Assembly: GCA_937883885.1 (NCBI GenBank)
Contig: CAKZXL010000947.1
Location: 1 to 43,925 of the forward strand
Length of the DNA stretch: 43,925 nt
Reading direction: 5' to 3'
From: an uncultured Aquincola sp.
GTDB lineage: Bacteria; Pseudomonadota; Gammaproteobacteria; Burkholderiales; Burkholderiaceae
Both the position numbers and the translations under genes were made by a program. This document shows positions 32,947-41,646 of the stretch, one piece after another. Under the pieces are notes generated by a model. The model was not told where the DNA came from. It searched no databases and saw nothing but the letters and a program-made list of their open reading frames with translations. Within the stretch, counting starts at the first letter, position 1. Each line of letters opens with the position of its first letter.

Positions 32947-35900
32947 ATGCCGCAGTTCTTCATCCGGCGCCCGGTGTTCGCCTGGGTCGTGGCCCTTTTC
33001 ATCATTCTTTTCGGCGTCATCGCGATCCCGAAGCTGCCGATCGCCCGCTACCCCTCCGTCGCGCCGCCCACCGTCAGCATCAGCGCGACCTATCCGGGGG
33101 CTTCTTCGCAGACCTTGAACGACAGCGTGGTCAGCCTCATCGAGCGCGAGCTGTCCAGCGTCAAGGACCTGCTGTACTTCGAATCCTCGGCCGACAGCTC
33201 GGGCAGTGCGTCCATCACCGCCACTTTCAAGCCGGGCACCGATCCGGCCATGGCCCAGGTCAACGTGCAGAACCAGCTCAAGGCCGTCGAGCCGCGGCTG
33301 CCGCAGGCGGTGCGGCAGAACGGCCTGGCGGTGGAATCGGCGGCCTCGGGCTTTCTGATGATCGTCGGGCTGACCTCGAAGGACGGCCGCTTCGACGAGG
33401 TGGAACTCAGCGACTACATGGTGCGCCACATCGTGGAAGAGCTGCGCCGCGTCGAAGGCGTGGGCAAGGTGCAGATGTTCGGGGCCGAGCAGGCCATGCG
33501 CATCTGGGTGGATACCGACCAGCTGATGGCCCATGGCCTGTCGATCACCGACCTGTCGGCCGCCATCCAGCAGCAGAACGCGACCGTGGCGCCGGGCGCC
33601 ATCGGCGCAGCGCCCTCGCTGCCGGGCCAGCGGGTGACGGTGCCGCTCACGGTGCAGGGCCAGCTGAGCACGCCCGAGCAATTCGCGGCCATCGTGCTGC
33701 GCGCCAACGCCGATGGCTCGCGCCTGACGCTGGGCGACGTGGCCCGGGTGGAGCTGGGCGCGCAGTCGTATGGCTTCGTCAACCGCGAAAACGGCCAGGT
33801 GGCCACGGCAGCGGCGGTGCAGCTGATGCCGGGCGCCAATGCCGTGCGCACCGCGCAGGGCGTGCGCGACCGGTTGGCCGAGCTGAGCCGCACGCTGCCG
33901 GCAGGCATGGCGTATTCGGTGCCGTTCGACACCGCGCCCTTCGTCAAGGTGTCCATCGAGAAGGTGATCCACACCCTGGTGGAGGCCATGGTGCTGGTGT
34001 TCCTGGTGATGTTCCTCTTCCTGCAGAACATCCGCTACACGCTGATCCCGGCCATCGTGGCGCCGATCGCGCTGCTGGGCACGCTGGCCGTGATGCTGGT
34101 CGCCGGCTTTTCCATCAACGTGCTGACCATGTTCGGCATGGTGCTGGCCATCGGCATCATCGTGGACGATGCCATCGTGGTGGTGGAGAACGTCGAGCGC
34201 ATCATGGCCCGCGAAGGCCTGGGGCCGCGAGAAGCCACCCTGAAGGCCATGCACGAGATCACCGGCGCGGTGGTCGCCATCACGCTGGTGCTCACGGCCG
34301 TGTTCATTCCCATGGCCTTTGCCAGCGGCTCGGTGGGCGTGATCTACCGGCAGTTCACGCTGTCGATGGTGGTGGCCATCCTGTTCTCGGCCTTCCTGGC
34401 GTTGACCTTGACGCCGGCGCTGTGCGCCACGCTGCTGCAGCCGGTGCAGGCCGGTCATGCAGACAAGCGCGGCTTCTTCGGCGGGTTCAACCGCCGCTTC
34501 GCTGCGATGAACACGCGTTATGCCTCGCGTGTCGAGCGTCTGGTGGAACGCTCGGGCCGCGTGATGTTGGTGCTGGCCGCTTTGTGCACGGTGCTGGCAC
34601 TGGCCTTGCGGCAACTGCCCTCCGCCTTCCTGCCGGAAGAAGACCAGGGCTACTTCATGACGGTGGTGCAGCTGCCCGCCGATGCCACCGTGGCGCGCAC
34701 GCTGGCCGTGGTGCAGCAGTTCGAGGCACATGCCAGCAGCCGCCCCTCCATCCAGTCCAACATGACGGTGGTGGGCTTCGGCTTCTCGGGCTCGGGCGCC
34801 AACACGGCGATGGCCTTCACCACGCTGCGCGACTGGGATCAGCGCAACGGCGCCACCTCCCGTGGCGAGATGGCGCTGGCGCAGCAGGCCATGGCCGGCA
34901 TCACCGAAGGCACGGTGATGAGCCTGATGCCGCCCGCCATCGACGAGCTGGGCACCAGCAATGGCTTTGCGCTGCGGCTGCAGGACCGTGCCAACCAGGG
35001 CCCTGCCGCGCTGCAGGCTGCCGAGGCCAAGCTGCTGGCGCTGGCCGCCCAGAGCCCCGTCGTGAGCGGCGTGTATGCCGACGGCCTGCCGCCGGGCACC
35101 AGCATCCGGCTGGACATCGACCGGCAGAAGGCCGAAGCGCTGGGCGTGTCCTTTGCCGCCATCGGCGAGACGCTGTCCGCCGCGCTGGGTTCGGCCTATG
35201 TCAACGACTTTCCGCGCGAAGGGCGCATGCAGCAGGTGATCCTGCAGGCGGATGCGGCCGCGCGCATGCAGGTGGACGACGTGCTGCGCCTGCACGTGCG
35301 CAACAGCCAGGGCGGCATGGTGGCCTTGAAGGCGCTGGTGACGCCGGTGTGGACCGACACGCCGCTGCAGCAGGTGCGCTACCTGGGCTTTGCTTCCACC
35401 CGCATCTCGGGCCATGCAGCGCCGGGCGCTTCCAGCGGGGCGGCGATGGCCGAGATGGAGCGGCTGGCGCAGCAGCTGCCGCCCGGCTTTGCCATCGAAT
35501 GGACCGGCCAGTCGCTGCAGGAACGGCAGTCGGCCGCCCAGGCGCCGATGCTGATGGCGCTGTCGATGCTGGTGGTGTTCCTGGTGCTGGCCGCGCTGTA
35601 CGAGAGCTGGGCCATTCCGCTGTCGGTGATGCTGGTGGTGCCGCTGGGCCTGCTGGGCGCGGTGGGTGCCGTGCTGGCGCGCGGGCTGCCCAACGACGTG
35701 TTCTTCAAGGTCGGGATGATCACCGTCATCGGCCTGTCGGCCAAGAACGCGATCCTGATCGTGGAGTTCGCCAGGCAGCTGCGCGAGCAAGGCCACGGCC
35801 TGGTGGCGTCGGCGGTGCAAGCCGCCCGGCTGCGGCTGCGGCCCATCCTCATGACCTCGCTGGCCTTCGGCCTGGGCGTGCTGCCCTTGATGCTGGCCTC

Positions 35901-36090
35901 CGGCGCCAGCGCGGAAACCCAGCAGGCCATCGGCACCGGCGTGTTCGGCGGCATGGTCACGGCCACCGTCCTCGCCGTCTTCTTCGTGCCCGCCTTCTTC
36001 GTGTTCGTGATGGGCCTGCAGGAGCGCCTCGCGGCCTGGCGCGCGGCCCGGCGGCCGACGGGCGTGGCTGCCGATGGCCAGGGGGGCTGA
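32947..36090 (+). CDS. RND multidrug efflux transporter (HAE1 family, AcrB/AdeB-like)
   Basis: 1047 residues, normal length for the family. The opening MPQFFIRRPVFAWVVALFI is diagnostic. The proton-relay residues are all present by alignment to AcrB: Asp407 and Asp408 (GIIVDDAIVVVENVER), Lys933 (GLSAKNAILIVEF), Arg963 and Thr970 (RLRPILMTSLAFG). Twelve membrane helices and two large periplasmic loops are apparent, including the GFSFSGSGANTAMAF-like porter region. It exports amphiphilic compounds from the periplasm and inner membrane using the proton gradient. The drug range cannot be predicted by eye. Its end overlaps the channel gene by 17 bases. Confidence 0.96.
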   Translation: MPQFFIRRPVFAWVVALFIILFGVIAIPKLPIARYPSVAPPTVSISATYPGASSQTLNDSVVSLIERELSSVKDLLYFESSADSSGSASITATFKPGTDPAMAQVNVQNQLKAVEPRLPQAVRQNGLAVESAASGFLMIVGLTSKDGRFDEVELSDYMVRHIVEELRRVEGVGKVQMFGAEQAMRIWVDTDQLMAHGLSITDLSAAIQQQNATVAPGAIGAAPSLPGQRVTVPLTVQGQLSTPEQFAAIVLRANADGSRLTLGDVARVELGAQSYGFVNRENGQVATAAAVQLMPGANAVRTAQGVRDRLAELSRTLPAGMAYSVPFDTAPFVKVSIEKVIHTLVEAMVLVFLVMFLFLQNIRYTLIPAIVAPIALLGTLAVMLVAGFSINVLTMFGMVLAIGIIVDDAIVVVENVERIMAREGLGPREATLKAMHEITGAVVAITLVLTAVFIPMAFASGSVGVIYRQFTLSMVVAILFSAFLALTLTPALCATLLQPVQAGHADKRGFFGGFNRRFAAMNTRYASRVERLVERSGRVMLVLAALCTVLALALRQLPSAFLPEEDQGYFMTVVQLPADATVARTLAVVQQFEAHASSRPSIQSNMTVVGFGFSGSGANTAMAFTTLRDWDQRNGATSRGEMALAQQAMAGITEGTVMSLMPPAIDELGTSNGFALRLQDRANQGPAALQAAEAKLLALAAQSPVVSGVYADGLPPGTSIRLDIDRQKAEALGVSFAAIGETLSAALGSAYVNDFPREGRMQQVILQADAAARMQVDDVLRLHVRNSQGGMVALKALVTPVWTDTPLQQVRYLGFASTRISGHAAPGASSGAAMAEMERLAQQLPPGFAIEWTGQSLQERQSAAQAPMLMALSMLVVFLVLAALYESWAIPLSVMLVVPLGLLGAVGAVLARGLPNDVFFKVGMITVIGLSAKNAILIVEFARQLREQGHGLVASAVQAARLRLRPILMTSLAFGLGVLPLMLASGASAETQQAIGTGVFGGMVTATVLAVFFVPAFFVFVMGLQERLAAWRAARRPTGVAADGQGG

Positions 36091-37492
36091 CACCACGCGA
36101 CTGCTTGTTGTCGTGGGGGCGCTGGCCCTCTCCGCCTGTTCGCTCACGCCCGCGCTGTACAAGCCGGCCACCCCCGTGCCGGCCGCCTACCCGGGCCAGA
36201 CGGCGGTCGACGCCCGCATGAACGGTGCCGACCTGGGCTGGCGCCGCATGTTCGGCGAGCCCCCAGTGCAGCGCCTGATCGACCTGGCGCTGAACCACAA
36301 CCGCGACCTGAAGCTGGCGGCGCTGAACGTGGCAGCGGTCCAGGCCCAATACGGCATCCAGCGTGCGGCGCGCCTGCCCGCGCTGGAAGCGACCGCGGGC
36401 GCCACGCGCCAACGGGCCGCCGCCAGCGAAACGGCGGCTGCCACCCCGCAGGCCCAGTACAGCGTGGGGCTGGCCACCACCGCGTTCGAGATCGACCTCT
36501 TCGGCCGCGTGGCCGCCTTGACCGATGCGGCGCTGGCCCGCTGGCTGGCCAGCGAAGAGGGGCGGCGCGCGGCGCAGATCACGCTGGTCGGCGCCGTGGC
36601 CGATGCCTACTTTGCGCAGCGCCTGGCGCAGGAGCAGCTGCAGCTGTCGCAACGCACGCTGGCCGACTGGCGGCAGTCGCTGGACCTGGCACGCCGCTGG
36701 CAGGCCGCACGCCAAAGCAGCGGGCTGGACGTGGCCCAGGCCGAAGGCCAGGTGGCCACCGCCGAGGTGGACCTGCAGGCGCGAGAACGTGCGCTGGCGC
36801 AGGCCGGCCATGCCCTGCGGCTGCTGGTGGGCACCGACCTGCCGGAAGCAGGGGCCGACGTGTTGCCGCTGCAGCAGCAGCCCGTGGTCACCCAGCTGCC
36901 GGCCGGCCTGCCTTCGGACCTGCTGGCCCGCCGGCCCGACATCCGGCAGGCCGAGCAGGCCTTGGTGGCCGCCAATGCCGACATCGGCGCCGCGCGTGCG
37001 GCCTTCTTCCCGCGGCTGTCGCTCACGGCCTCGGCCGGCTACGCCAGCCCGGCCCTGGGCCGCCTGTTTGCAGGCCCGCAACGCGCGTGGAGCTTTGCGC
37101 CGCAGCTGTCGCTGCCGTTGTTCGATGGCGGCCGGCTGCGCGCCGAGCTGCGTCTGGCGGAGCTGCGCCGATCCAGCGCGGTGGTGGACTACGAGCGGGC
37201 CATCCAGGTCGCCTTCCGCGAGGTGGCCGATGGCCTGGCCGGGCGCGAGACCTTTGCCCGCCAGCTGGGGTCGCAGGCACGCGTGGTGGCCAGCGCCGAA
37301 CGGCGCGCCGCCCTGTCCCACCTGCGTTACCGCGCAGGCACCGAAGGCCGCCTCGAACTGCTCGACGCCCAGCGCCAGCTGTATGCCGCCCGCCAGGCCG
37401 AGCTGGACCTGCGGCGCAGCGCACTGGCCAACGCGGTGGCGCTCTACAAGGCGCTGGGCGGCGGCCTGGAGGACGGCGATGCACACCATTGA
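36074..37492 (+). CDS. RND efflux outer-membrane channel lipoprotein (OprM/NodT family)
   Basis: 472 residues. The lipobox LSAC at Cys22 indicates an outer-membrane lipoprotein. Family marks are the N-terminal WRRMFGEPPVQRLIDLALNHNRDL block, FEIDLFGRV, the repeated helical-hairpin halves each with LAxR- and AQ-rich heptads, GLPSDLLARRPDIRQAE and the SLTASAGYAS strand. It forms the TolC-like trimeric exit duct. The ATG overlaps the pump stop by 17 bases, so this is a complete three-part pump with its own channel. Confidence 0.95.
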   Translation: MARGADTTRLLVVVGALALSACSLTPALYKPATPVPAAYPGQTAVDARMNGADLGWRRMFGEPPVQRLIDLALNHNRDLKLAALNVAAVQAQYGIQRAARLPALEATAGATRQRAAASETAAATPQAQYSVGLATTAFEIDLFGRVAALTDAALARWLASEEGRRAAQITLVGAVADAYFAQRLAQEQLQLSQRTLADWRQSLDLARRWQAARQSSGLDVAQAEGQVATAEVDLQARERALAQAGHALRLLVGTDLPEAGADVLPLQQQPVVTQLPAGLPSDLLARRPDIRQAEQALVAANADIGAARAAFFPRLSLTASAGYASPALGRLFAGPQRAWSFAPQLSLPLFDGGRLRAELRLAELRRSSAVVDYERAIQVAFREVADGLAGRETFARQLGSQARVVASAERRAALSHLRYRAGTEGRLELLDAQRQLYAARQAELDLRRSALANAVALYKALGGGLEDGDAHH

Positions 37493-38720
37493 TGGCACGA
37501 CCGGCCCCGGCCCGGCCTGGCAGCTGCGCTTCTGGGCCGTCTTCGGCGGGCAATCGCTGTCGCTGATGGGCTCTGCCCTGACGCAGTTCGTGCTGCTGTG
37601 GTGGATCACCGATGCCACCGGCAGCGTCTCGGCGCTGGCCGCCGCCGGGCTGGCGGCCCTGCTGCCCGAGGCCCTGCTCTCGCCCCTGGGCGGCACCTTG
37701 GCCGACCGCTACAGCCGCCGGAAACTGATGATCGCGGCCGACGCCATCAGCGCCCTGTGCATGCTGGTGTTGATCGCGCTGTTCCTCAGCGGCCGCATCG
37801 CGCTGTGGCATGCCTACACGATGATGGCGGTGCGCAGCGCGATGCAGGCCTTCCAGTCGCCGGCGGCGGCCGCCAGCGTGGTGATGCTGGTGCCCCGCAG
37901 CTTCCTGGTGCGCGCATCGGGCCTGAACCAGTCGATGGACAGCCTGACGCTGGTGGCCGCCGCGCCGCTGGGCGCACTGGCCATCAGCGTGATGCCGATG
38001 GGCTGGGCGCTGGCCATCGACGTGGCCACGGCGGTGCTGGGCATCGTGCCCCTGCTCTTTTTCCGCATCCCGCAGGACTTCGGCCAGAAGCGGCATCGGC
38101 AAGGGCTGTGGACCGACTTCCGCGAAGGCGTGCAGCTGGTGTGGCACACGCCGGGCCTGCGCCAGCTGTACCTGCTGCTGGCCGCGGTGGTGCTGGCGGT
38201 GATGCCCACCTTCACGCTGGTGGCGCTGCTGGTCAAGCAGCACTTCGGCGGCGGTGCGGCGCAGGTGGCGCTGATGGAGGGCCTGGCCGGCATCGGCATG
38301 CTGACCGGCGGGCTGCTGGTGGCCGCGCTGGCGCCCCGCCGGCCGGTGCGCTGGATCCTGCTGGGCTTTGCGGCGTCGTGCACGGCGCTGGCGATGACGG
38401 CCCTGGTGCCGGGCAAGCTGTTCGGCGTGGCGGTGGTGTGGTGGGTGATCAGCGGCGTCACCTTCGTGCTGGGCGATGCGCCGCTGGTGGCGATGCTGCA
38501 GCACACCATCCCCAGCCACCTGCAAGGCCGCGCCCTGTCGTTGATGACCACGCTGATGGCCCTGGCCGCGCCGGTGGGCCTGGCGCTGGCGGCCCCGCTG
38601 GGCGAGTGGATCGGGGTGCGCGGCATCTTCGTCGTCGGCGGCCTGGCGGGCGCCGTGGCCAGCCTCGCCGGGTTCCTGTCGGCGCCGCTCAGGTCGCTGG
38701 ACCAGCGCTCGATGCGCTGA
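37479..38720 (+). CDS. Major facilitator superfamily exporter
   Basis: 413 residues with about twelve hydrophobic helices. Motif A appears as GGTLADRYSRRKLMIAADA between helices 2 and 3. The RSFLVRASGLNQSMDSLTLVAAAPLGAL block is typical of MFS_1/MFS_3 (MefE/EntS-like) exporters. ATG 37479 has GGAGG six bases upstream and overlaps the channel gene by 14 bases, so it is the fourth gene of the efflux operon. It might load the periplasm with compounds for the RND pump or act alone. Its substrate is unknown. Confidence 0.9.
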   Translation: MHTIDGTTGPGPAWQLRFWAVFGGQSLSLMGSALTQFVLLWWITDATGSVSALAAAGLAALLPEALLSPLGGTLADRYSRRKLMIAADAISALCMLVLIALFLSGRIALWHAYTMMAVRSAMQAFQSPAAAASVVMLVPRSFLVRASGLNQSMDSLTLVAAAPLGALAISVMPMGWALAIDVATAVLGIVPLLFFRIPQDFGQKRHRQGLWTDFREGVQLVWHTPGLRQLYLLLAAVVLAVMPTFTLVALLVKQHFGGGAAQVALMEGLAGIGMLTGGLLVAALAPRRPVRWILLGFAASCTALAMTALVPGKLFGVAVVWWVISGVTFVLGDAPLVAMLQHTIPSHLQGRALSLMTTLMALAAPVGLALAAPLGEWIGVRGIFVVGGLAGAVASLAGFLSAPLRSLDQRSMR

Positions 38721-38772
38721 TCACCGAAGCCTGATTGCACGGCCTCGGCGCGGCCGGTCCATCGGCGCCGGG

Positions 38773-39609
38773 CTACCAGGGCGACAGCACGCCCAGCCCC
38801 AGCAGTGCCAGCGTGACCAGGCCCAGCCCGATGCGGTAGAGCACGAAGGGCGTGTAGCTGTGGGTGGAGACAAAGCGCAGCAGCGCCACGATCACCGCAT
38901 AGCCGATGCCGAAGGCCAGCACCGTGGCCAGCAACGTGGGGCCGGCGCCGATGGGCGAAGGCACCGCCTGGCTGCGCCACAGCTGGTAAAAGCCCGAGGC
39001 CATCACCGCGGGCACGGCCAGCAGGAAGGAATAGCGGGCCGCCGCGTCCCGCGTATAGCCCATCAGCAGGCCGGCGGTGATGGTGCCGCCCGAGCGCGAC
39101 ACGCCCGGGATCAGCGCCAGGGCCTGCGCGGCGCCGAACAGCAGGCCGTCGCGCCAGCGCAGTTGCTGCAGGCCGTGCTGCTGGGCGCCGCGCCGGTCGG
39201 CCGCCCACAGCGCCAGCGAAAACACGATGAGCATGGCCGACGTGAGGTACAGGTTGCGCAGCGTGCCTTCGATCAGGTCCTTGAACAGCAGCCCCAGCAC
39301 CGCGATCGGCAAGGTGCCGACCAGGATCAGCCAGCCCATGCGCCCATCGGCATCCAGGCGGTGACCCCGGCTGGTCACCGAGCGCCACCAACCGCGGGTG
39401 ATGGCCGCCAGCTCCCGCCGGAAATACAGCAGCACCGCCGCCTCGGTGCCCAGCTGCGTGATGGCGGTGAAGGCGGCGCCGGGGTCGCCGCCCGAGGGCA
39501 GCAGCGGCCCCACGATGCGCAGGTGTGCGCTGGAAGACACAGGCAAAAATTCGGTCAGCCCCTGCACCACGCCCAGCACCGCGGCTTCGCCCCACACGCC
39601 CAGGTTCAT
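38773..39609 (-). CDS. uppP: Undecaprenyl-diphosphate phosphatase (UppP/BacA)
   Basis: 278 residues, an integral membrane enzyme that recycles undecaprenyl pyrophosphate to the monophosphate lipid carrier and confers bacitracin tolerance. The (E/Q)xxxE motif is QGLTE (Gln16, Glu20), followed by FLPVSSSAH, and the second motif is PGVSRSGGTI. ATG 39609 overlaps the TctA stop by four bases (ATGA); a longer upstream frame to 39645 inside tctA is rejected. Cotranscription with a tricarboxylate-type transporter is unusual. The convergent MFS gene ends 52 bases away. Confidence 0.95.
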   Translation of the reverse strand: MNLGVWGEAAVLGVVQGLTEFLPVSSSAHLRIVGPLLPSGGDPGAAFTAITQLGTEAAVLLYFRRELAAITRGWWRSVTSRGHRLDADGRMGWLILVGTLPIAVLGLLFKDLIEGTLRNLYLTSAMLIVFSLALWAADRRGAQQHGLQQLRWRDGLLFGAAQALALIPGVSRSGGTITAGLLMGYTRDAAARYSFLLAVPAVMASGFYQLWRSQAVPSPIGAGPTLLATVLAFGIGYAVIVALLRFVSTHSYTPFVLYRIGLGLVTLALLGLGVLSPW

Positions 39610-41093
39610 GCGCCGCGCCTGCGCACCGCGCTCCAGGCGCTCCACAGCAGCATCAGCGTGGCCAGTGCCAGCATCGTGGCGCTGATCGGCCGCTCGACGA
39701 ACACCATGGCATCGCCGAGCGACAGCAGCATCGCCCGGCGCAGGTTCTCTTCCATCATCGGCCCGAGGATGAACCCCAGCAGCAGCGGCGCCGCCTCGAA
39801 GCGCAGCAGCATCAGCACATAGCCCACCACGCCGATGAGCGCCGTCAGCTGCACGTCGAAGGTGTTGTTGTTGACGCTGTACACCCCCAGGCAGATGAAC
39901 ACCAGGATGGCCGGATACAGCACCCGGTACGGGATGCGCAGGATGCTGACCCAGACGCCGATCAGCGGGATGTTGAGGATGACCAGCATCACGTTGCCGA
40001 TGATGAAGCTGGCGATCAGGCCCCAGTAGATCTCGGGCTGCTCGGCAATCATCATCGGCCCCGGCTGGATGCCGTGGATCACCAGCGCGCCCAGCATCAA
40101 GGCCATCACCGCATCGCCCGGGATGCCCAGCGACAGCGTGGGCACGAAGGCCGTCTGCACCGCCGCGTTGTTGGCCGCCTCGGGCGCGGTCACGCCTTCC
40201 ACCGCACCCTGGCCGAAGCGCTGCGGGTCGCGCGCCACCTTCTTTTCCACCGCATACGACATGAACGAAGCGATGGAAGCGCCGGTGCCGGGCAGCGCGC
40301 CGAAGAAGCTGCCCACGGCCGAGCCGCGCAGCATCGGCATCACCGAGCGCCGGTTGTCTTCACGCGTGGGCAGCATCGAGCGCAGCGTGATGCGGCCACC
40401 CGCGCCGCCCTTGGGCACGTTGTTGATGCTGTTGATGACCTCCGAAATGCCGAAGATGCCCATGGCCAGCGCCACCAGGTTCACGCCGTCGGTCAGCTCC
40501 AGGATGCCGAAGTCGTAGCGCGTGGCGCCCGAGTTCACGTCGGTGCCCACCATGCCCAGCAGCAGGCCCAGCACCACCATGGCAATGCCCTTGACCGGCG
40601 AGCCGGTGGCGATGGTGGAGGCCGCGATGAGCCCCAGCAGCATCATCGCGAAGTACTCGGCAGGGCCGAACTTCAGGCCCAGCTCGGCGATGGTGGGCGT
40701 GAAGGCCGCCAGGATGAACAGGCCGATGACCGCGCCCACGAACGAGGCCACCGTGGTCATGAACAAGGCCACGCCGGCCCGGCCCTGCCGCGCCATCGGG
40801 TAGCCGTCCAGGCAGGCCACCGCCGATGAAGGCGTGCCCGGCAGGTTGAGCAGGATGGAAGCGGTGGAGCCACCGTACTGCGCGCCGTAGTACACGCCGG
40901 CCAGCATGATGATGGCCGCGCCGGGGGTCATGTGGTAGGTGACCGGCAGCAGCAACGAGATGGTGGCCAGCGCGCCGATGCCCGGCAGCACGCCGATCAA
41001 GGTGCCCAGCAGCACCCCGAAGAAGCAGAACAGCAAGGTGGCCGGTGCAAACGCCGAGCTGAAGCCCAGCGCCAGGTTGGAGAGAAGTTCCAT
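39606..41093 (-). CDS. tctA: Tripartite tricarboxylate transporter large membrane subunit (TctA)
   Basis: 495 residues with about twelve membrane helices. Diagnostic blocks are GTLIGVLPGIGALATISLLLP in two parts, YYGAQYGGSTASILLNLPGT, GSFFGALPGTGASIASFMSY, and FVPTLSLGIPGDAVMALMLGAL. It forms the ion-driven transport channel with TctB and receives ligand from a TctC/Bug receptor. None is encoded next to it, although two Bug genes lie elsewhere in the window. ATG 41093 has AAGGG upstream; the frame extension to 41807 is rejected. Confidence 0.95.
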   Translation of the reverse strand: MELLSNLALGFSSAFAPATLLFCFFGVLLGTLIGVLPGIGALATISLLLPVTYHMTPGAAIIMLAGVYYGAQYGGSTASILLNLPGTPSSAVACLDGYPMARQGRAGVALFMTTVASFVGAVIGLFILAAFTPTIAELGLKFGPAEYFAMMLLGLIAASTIATGSPVKGIAMVVLGLLLGMVGTDVNSGATRYDFGILELTDGVNLVALAMGIFGISEVINSINNVPKGGAGGRITLRSMLPTREDNRRSVMPMLRGSAVGSFFGALPGTGASIASFMSYAVEKKVARDPQRFGQGAVEGVTAPEAANNAAVQTAFVPTLSLGIPGDAVMALMLGALVIHGIQPGPMMIAEQPEIYWGLIASFIIGNVMLVILNIPLIGVWVSILRIPYRVLYPAILVFICLGVYSVNNNTFDVQLTALIGVVGYVLMLLRFEAAPLLLGFILGPMMEENLRRAMLLSLGDAMVFVERPISATMLALATLMLLWSAWSAVRRRGA

Positions 41094-41101
41094 CGTGGCC
41101 C

Positions 41102-41554
41102 TTATGCGTTGAAGGCGCCGGGCAGCAGCGGCAGGTTCATCTGCAGCCCGGTGACGAACACCAGCACCATGACCACCGGCACCGCGGCGGCCAGCAGCAG
41201 CCGGCCCTTCCAGGTGATCTCGTTGTCGGCCAGCGAGGCCAGCACCACCGCGCCGGCCACACCCAGCACCAGGCCCAGCCGTGGCAGCGCCCAGGCGAAG
41301 AACAGCACCGAGCCGATGACGCAGCACAGGCTCTTCCAGCGCACCACGACGGCCTCGCCCCGCCTGAACAGCGCCGGCAGCAGGATCAACAGCCCCAGCG
41401 CCGCCAGCACCCAGCCCAGCAAGGTGGGGAAGTAGCCCGGGCCCATGCGCGCCGCATCGCCGAAGGCGTAGAGCCGGGCCTGCAGCGCAAAGAACAGGCC
41501 GAGCGAGATCATCAGGACACCGCCGAGGATGTCCCGCCCATCGCGGGAAGTCAT
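41102..41554 (-). CDS. tctB: Tripartite tricarboxylate transporter small membrane subunit (TctB)
   Basis: 150 residues with about four membrane helices. Family marks are the N-terminal RDILGGVLMISLGLFFALQA and ARMGPGYFPTLLGWVLAALG. ATG 41554 has AAGGAG six bases upstream; an in-frame ATG at 41590 without such a site is less likely. It lies 8 bases before tctA and 92 bases after the upstream kinase gene, on the same strand. Confidence 0.92.
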   Translation of the reverse strand: MTSRDGRDILGGVLMISLGLFFALQARLYAFGDAARMGPGYFPTLLGWVLAALGLLILLPALFRRGEAVVVRWKSLCCVIGSVLFFAWALPRLGLVLGVAGAVVLASLADNEITWKGRLLLAAAVPVVMVLVFVTGLQMNLPLLPGAFNA

Positions 41555-41622
41555 GTCCGTCTCCTTGTGTGAAGCACCGGCTGCGCCCATGGCAGCGGTG
41601 CATCAACCGATGGTAGGAAGGA

Positions 41623-41637
41623 CCTGGCCCCGCCAGG
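41623..41637. terminator. Small hairpin between kinase and tctB
   Basis: CCTGGC-CCC-GCCAGG gives a six-base-pair stem with a three-base loop, ten bases downstream of the kinase stop. On the minus strand it is followed by only a weak pyrimidine tract (TCCTTCCT). It could attenuate transcription into tctBA, or be a chance dyad. Confidence 0.25.
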
Positions 41638-41646
41638 GTTGCCGAA

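Noticed and set aside
32692..36171. An 1159-codon minus-strand open frame opposite the RND pump
   Set aside because: It is a composition shadow rich in His, Gln and Arg with no domain, and the plus strand encodes a complete, conserved pump.
38740..38756. CGGCC-N7-GGCCG hairpin between the convergent MFS and uppP genes
   Set aside because: The stem is only five base pairs and no T-run follows on either strand, so a terminator call is not supported.
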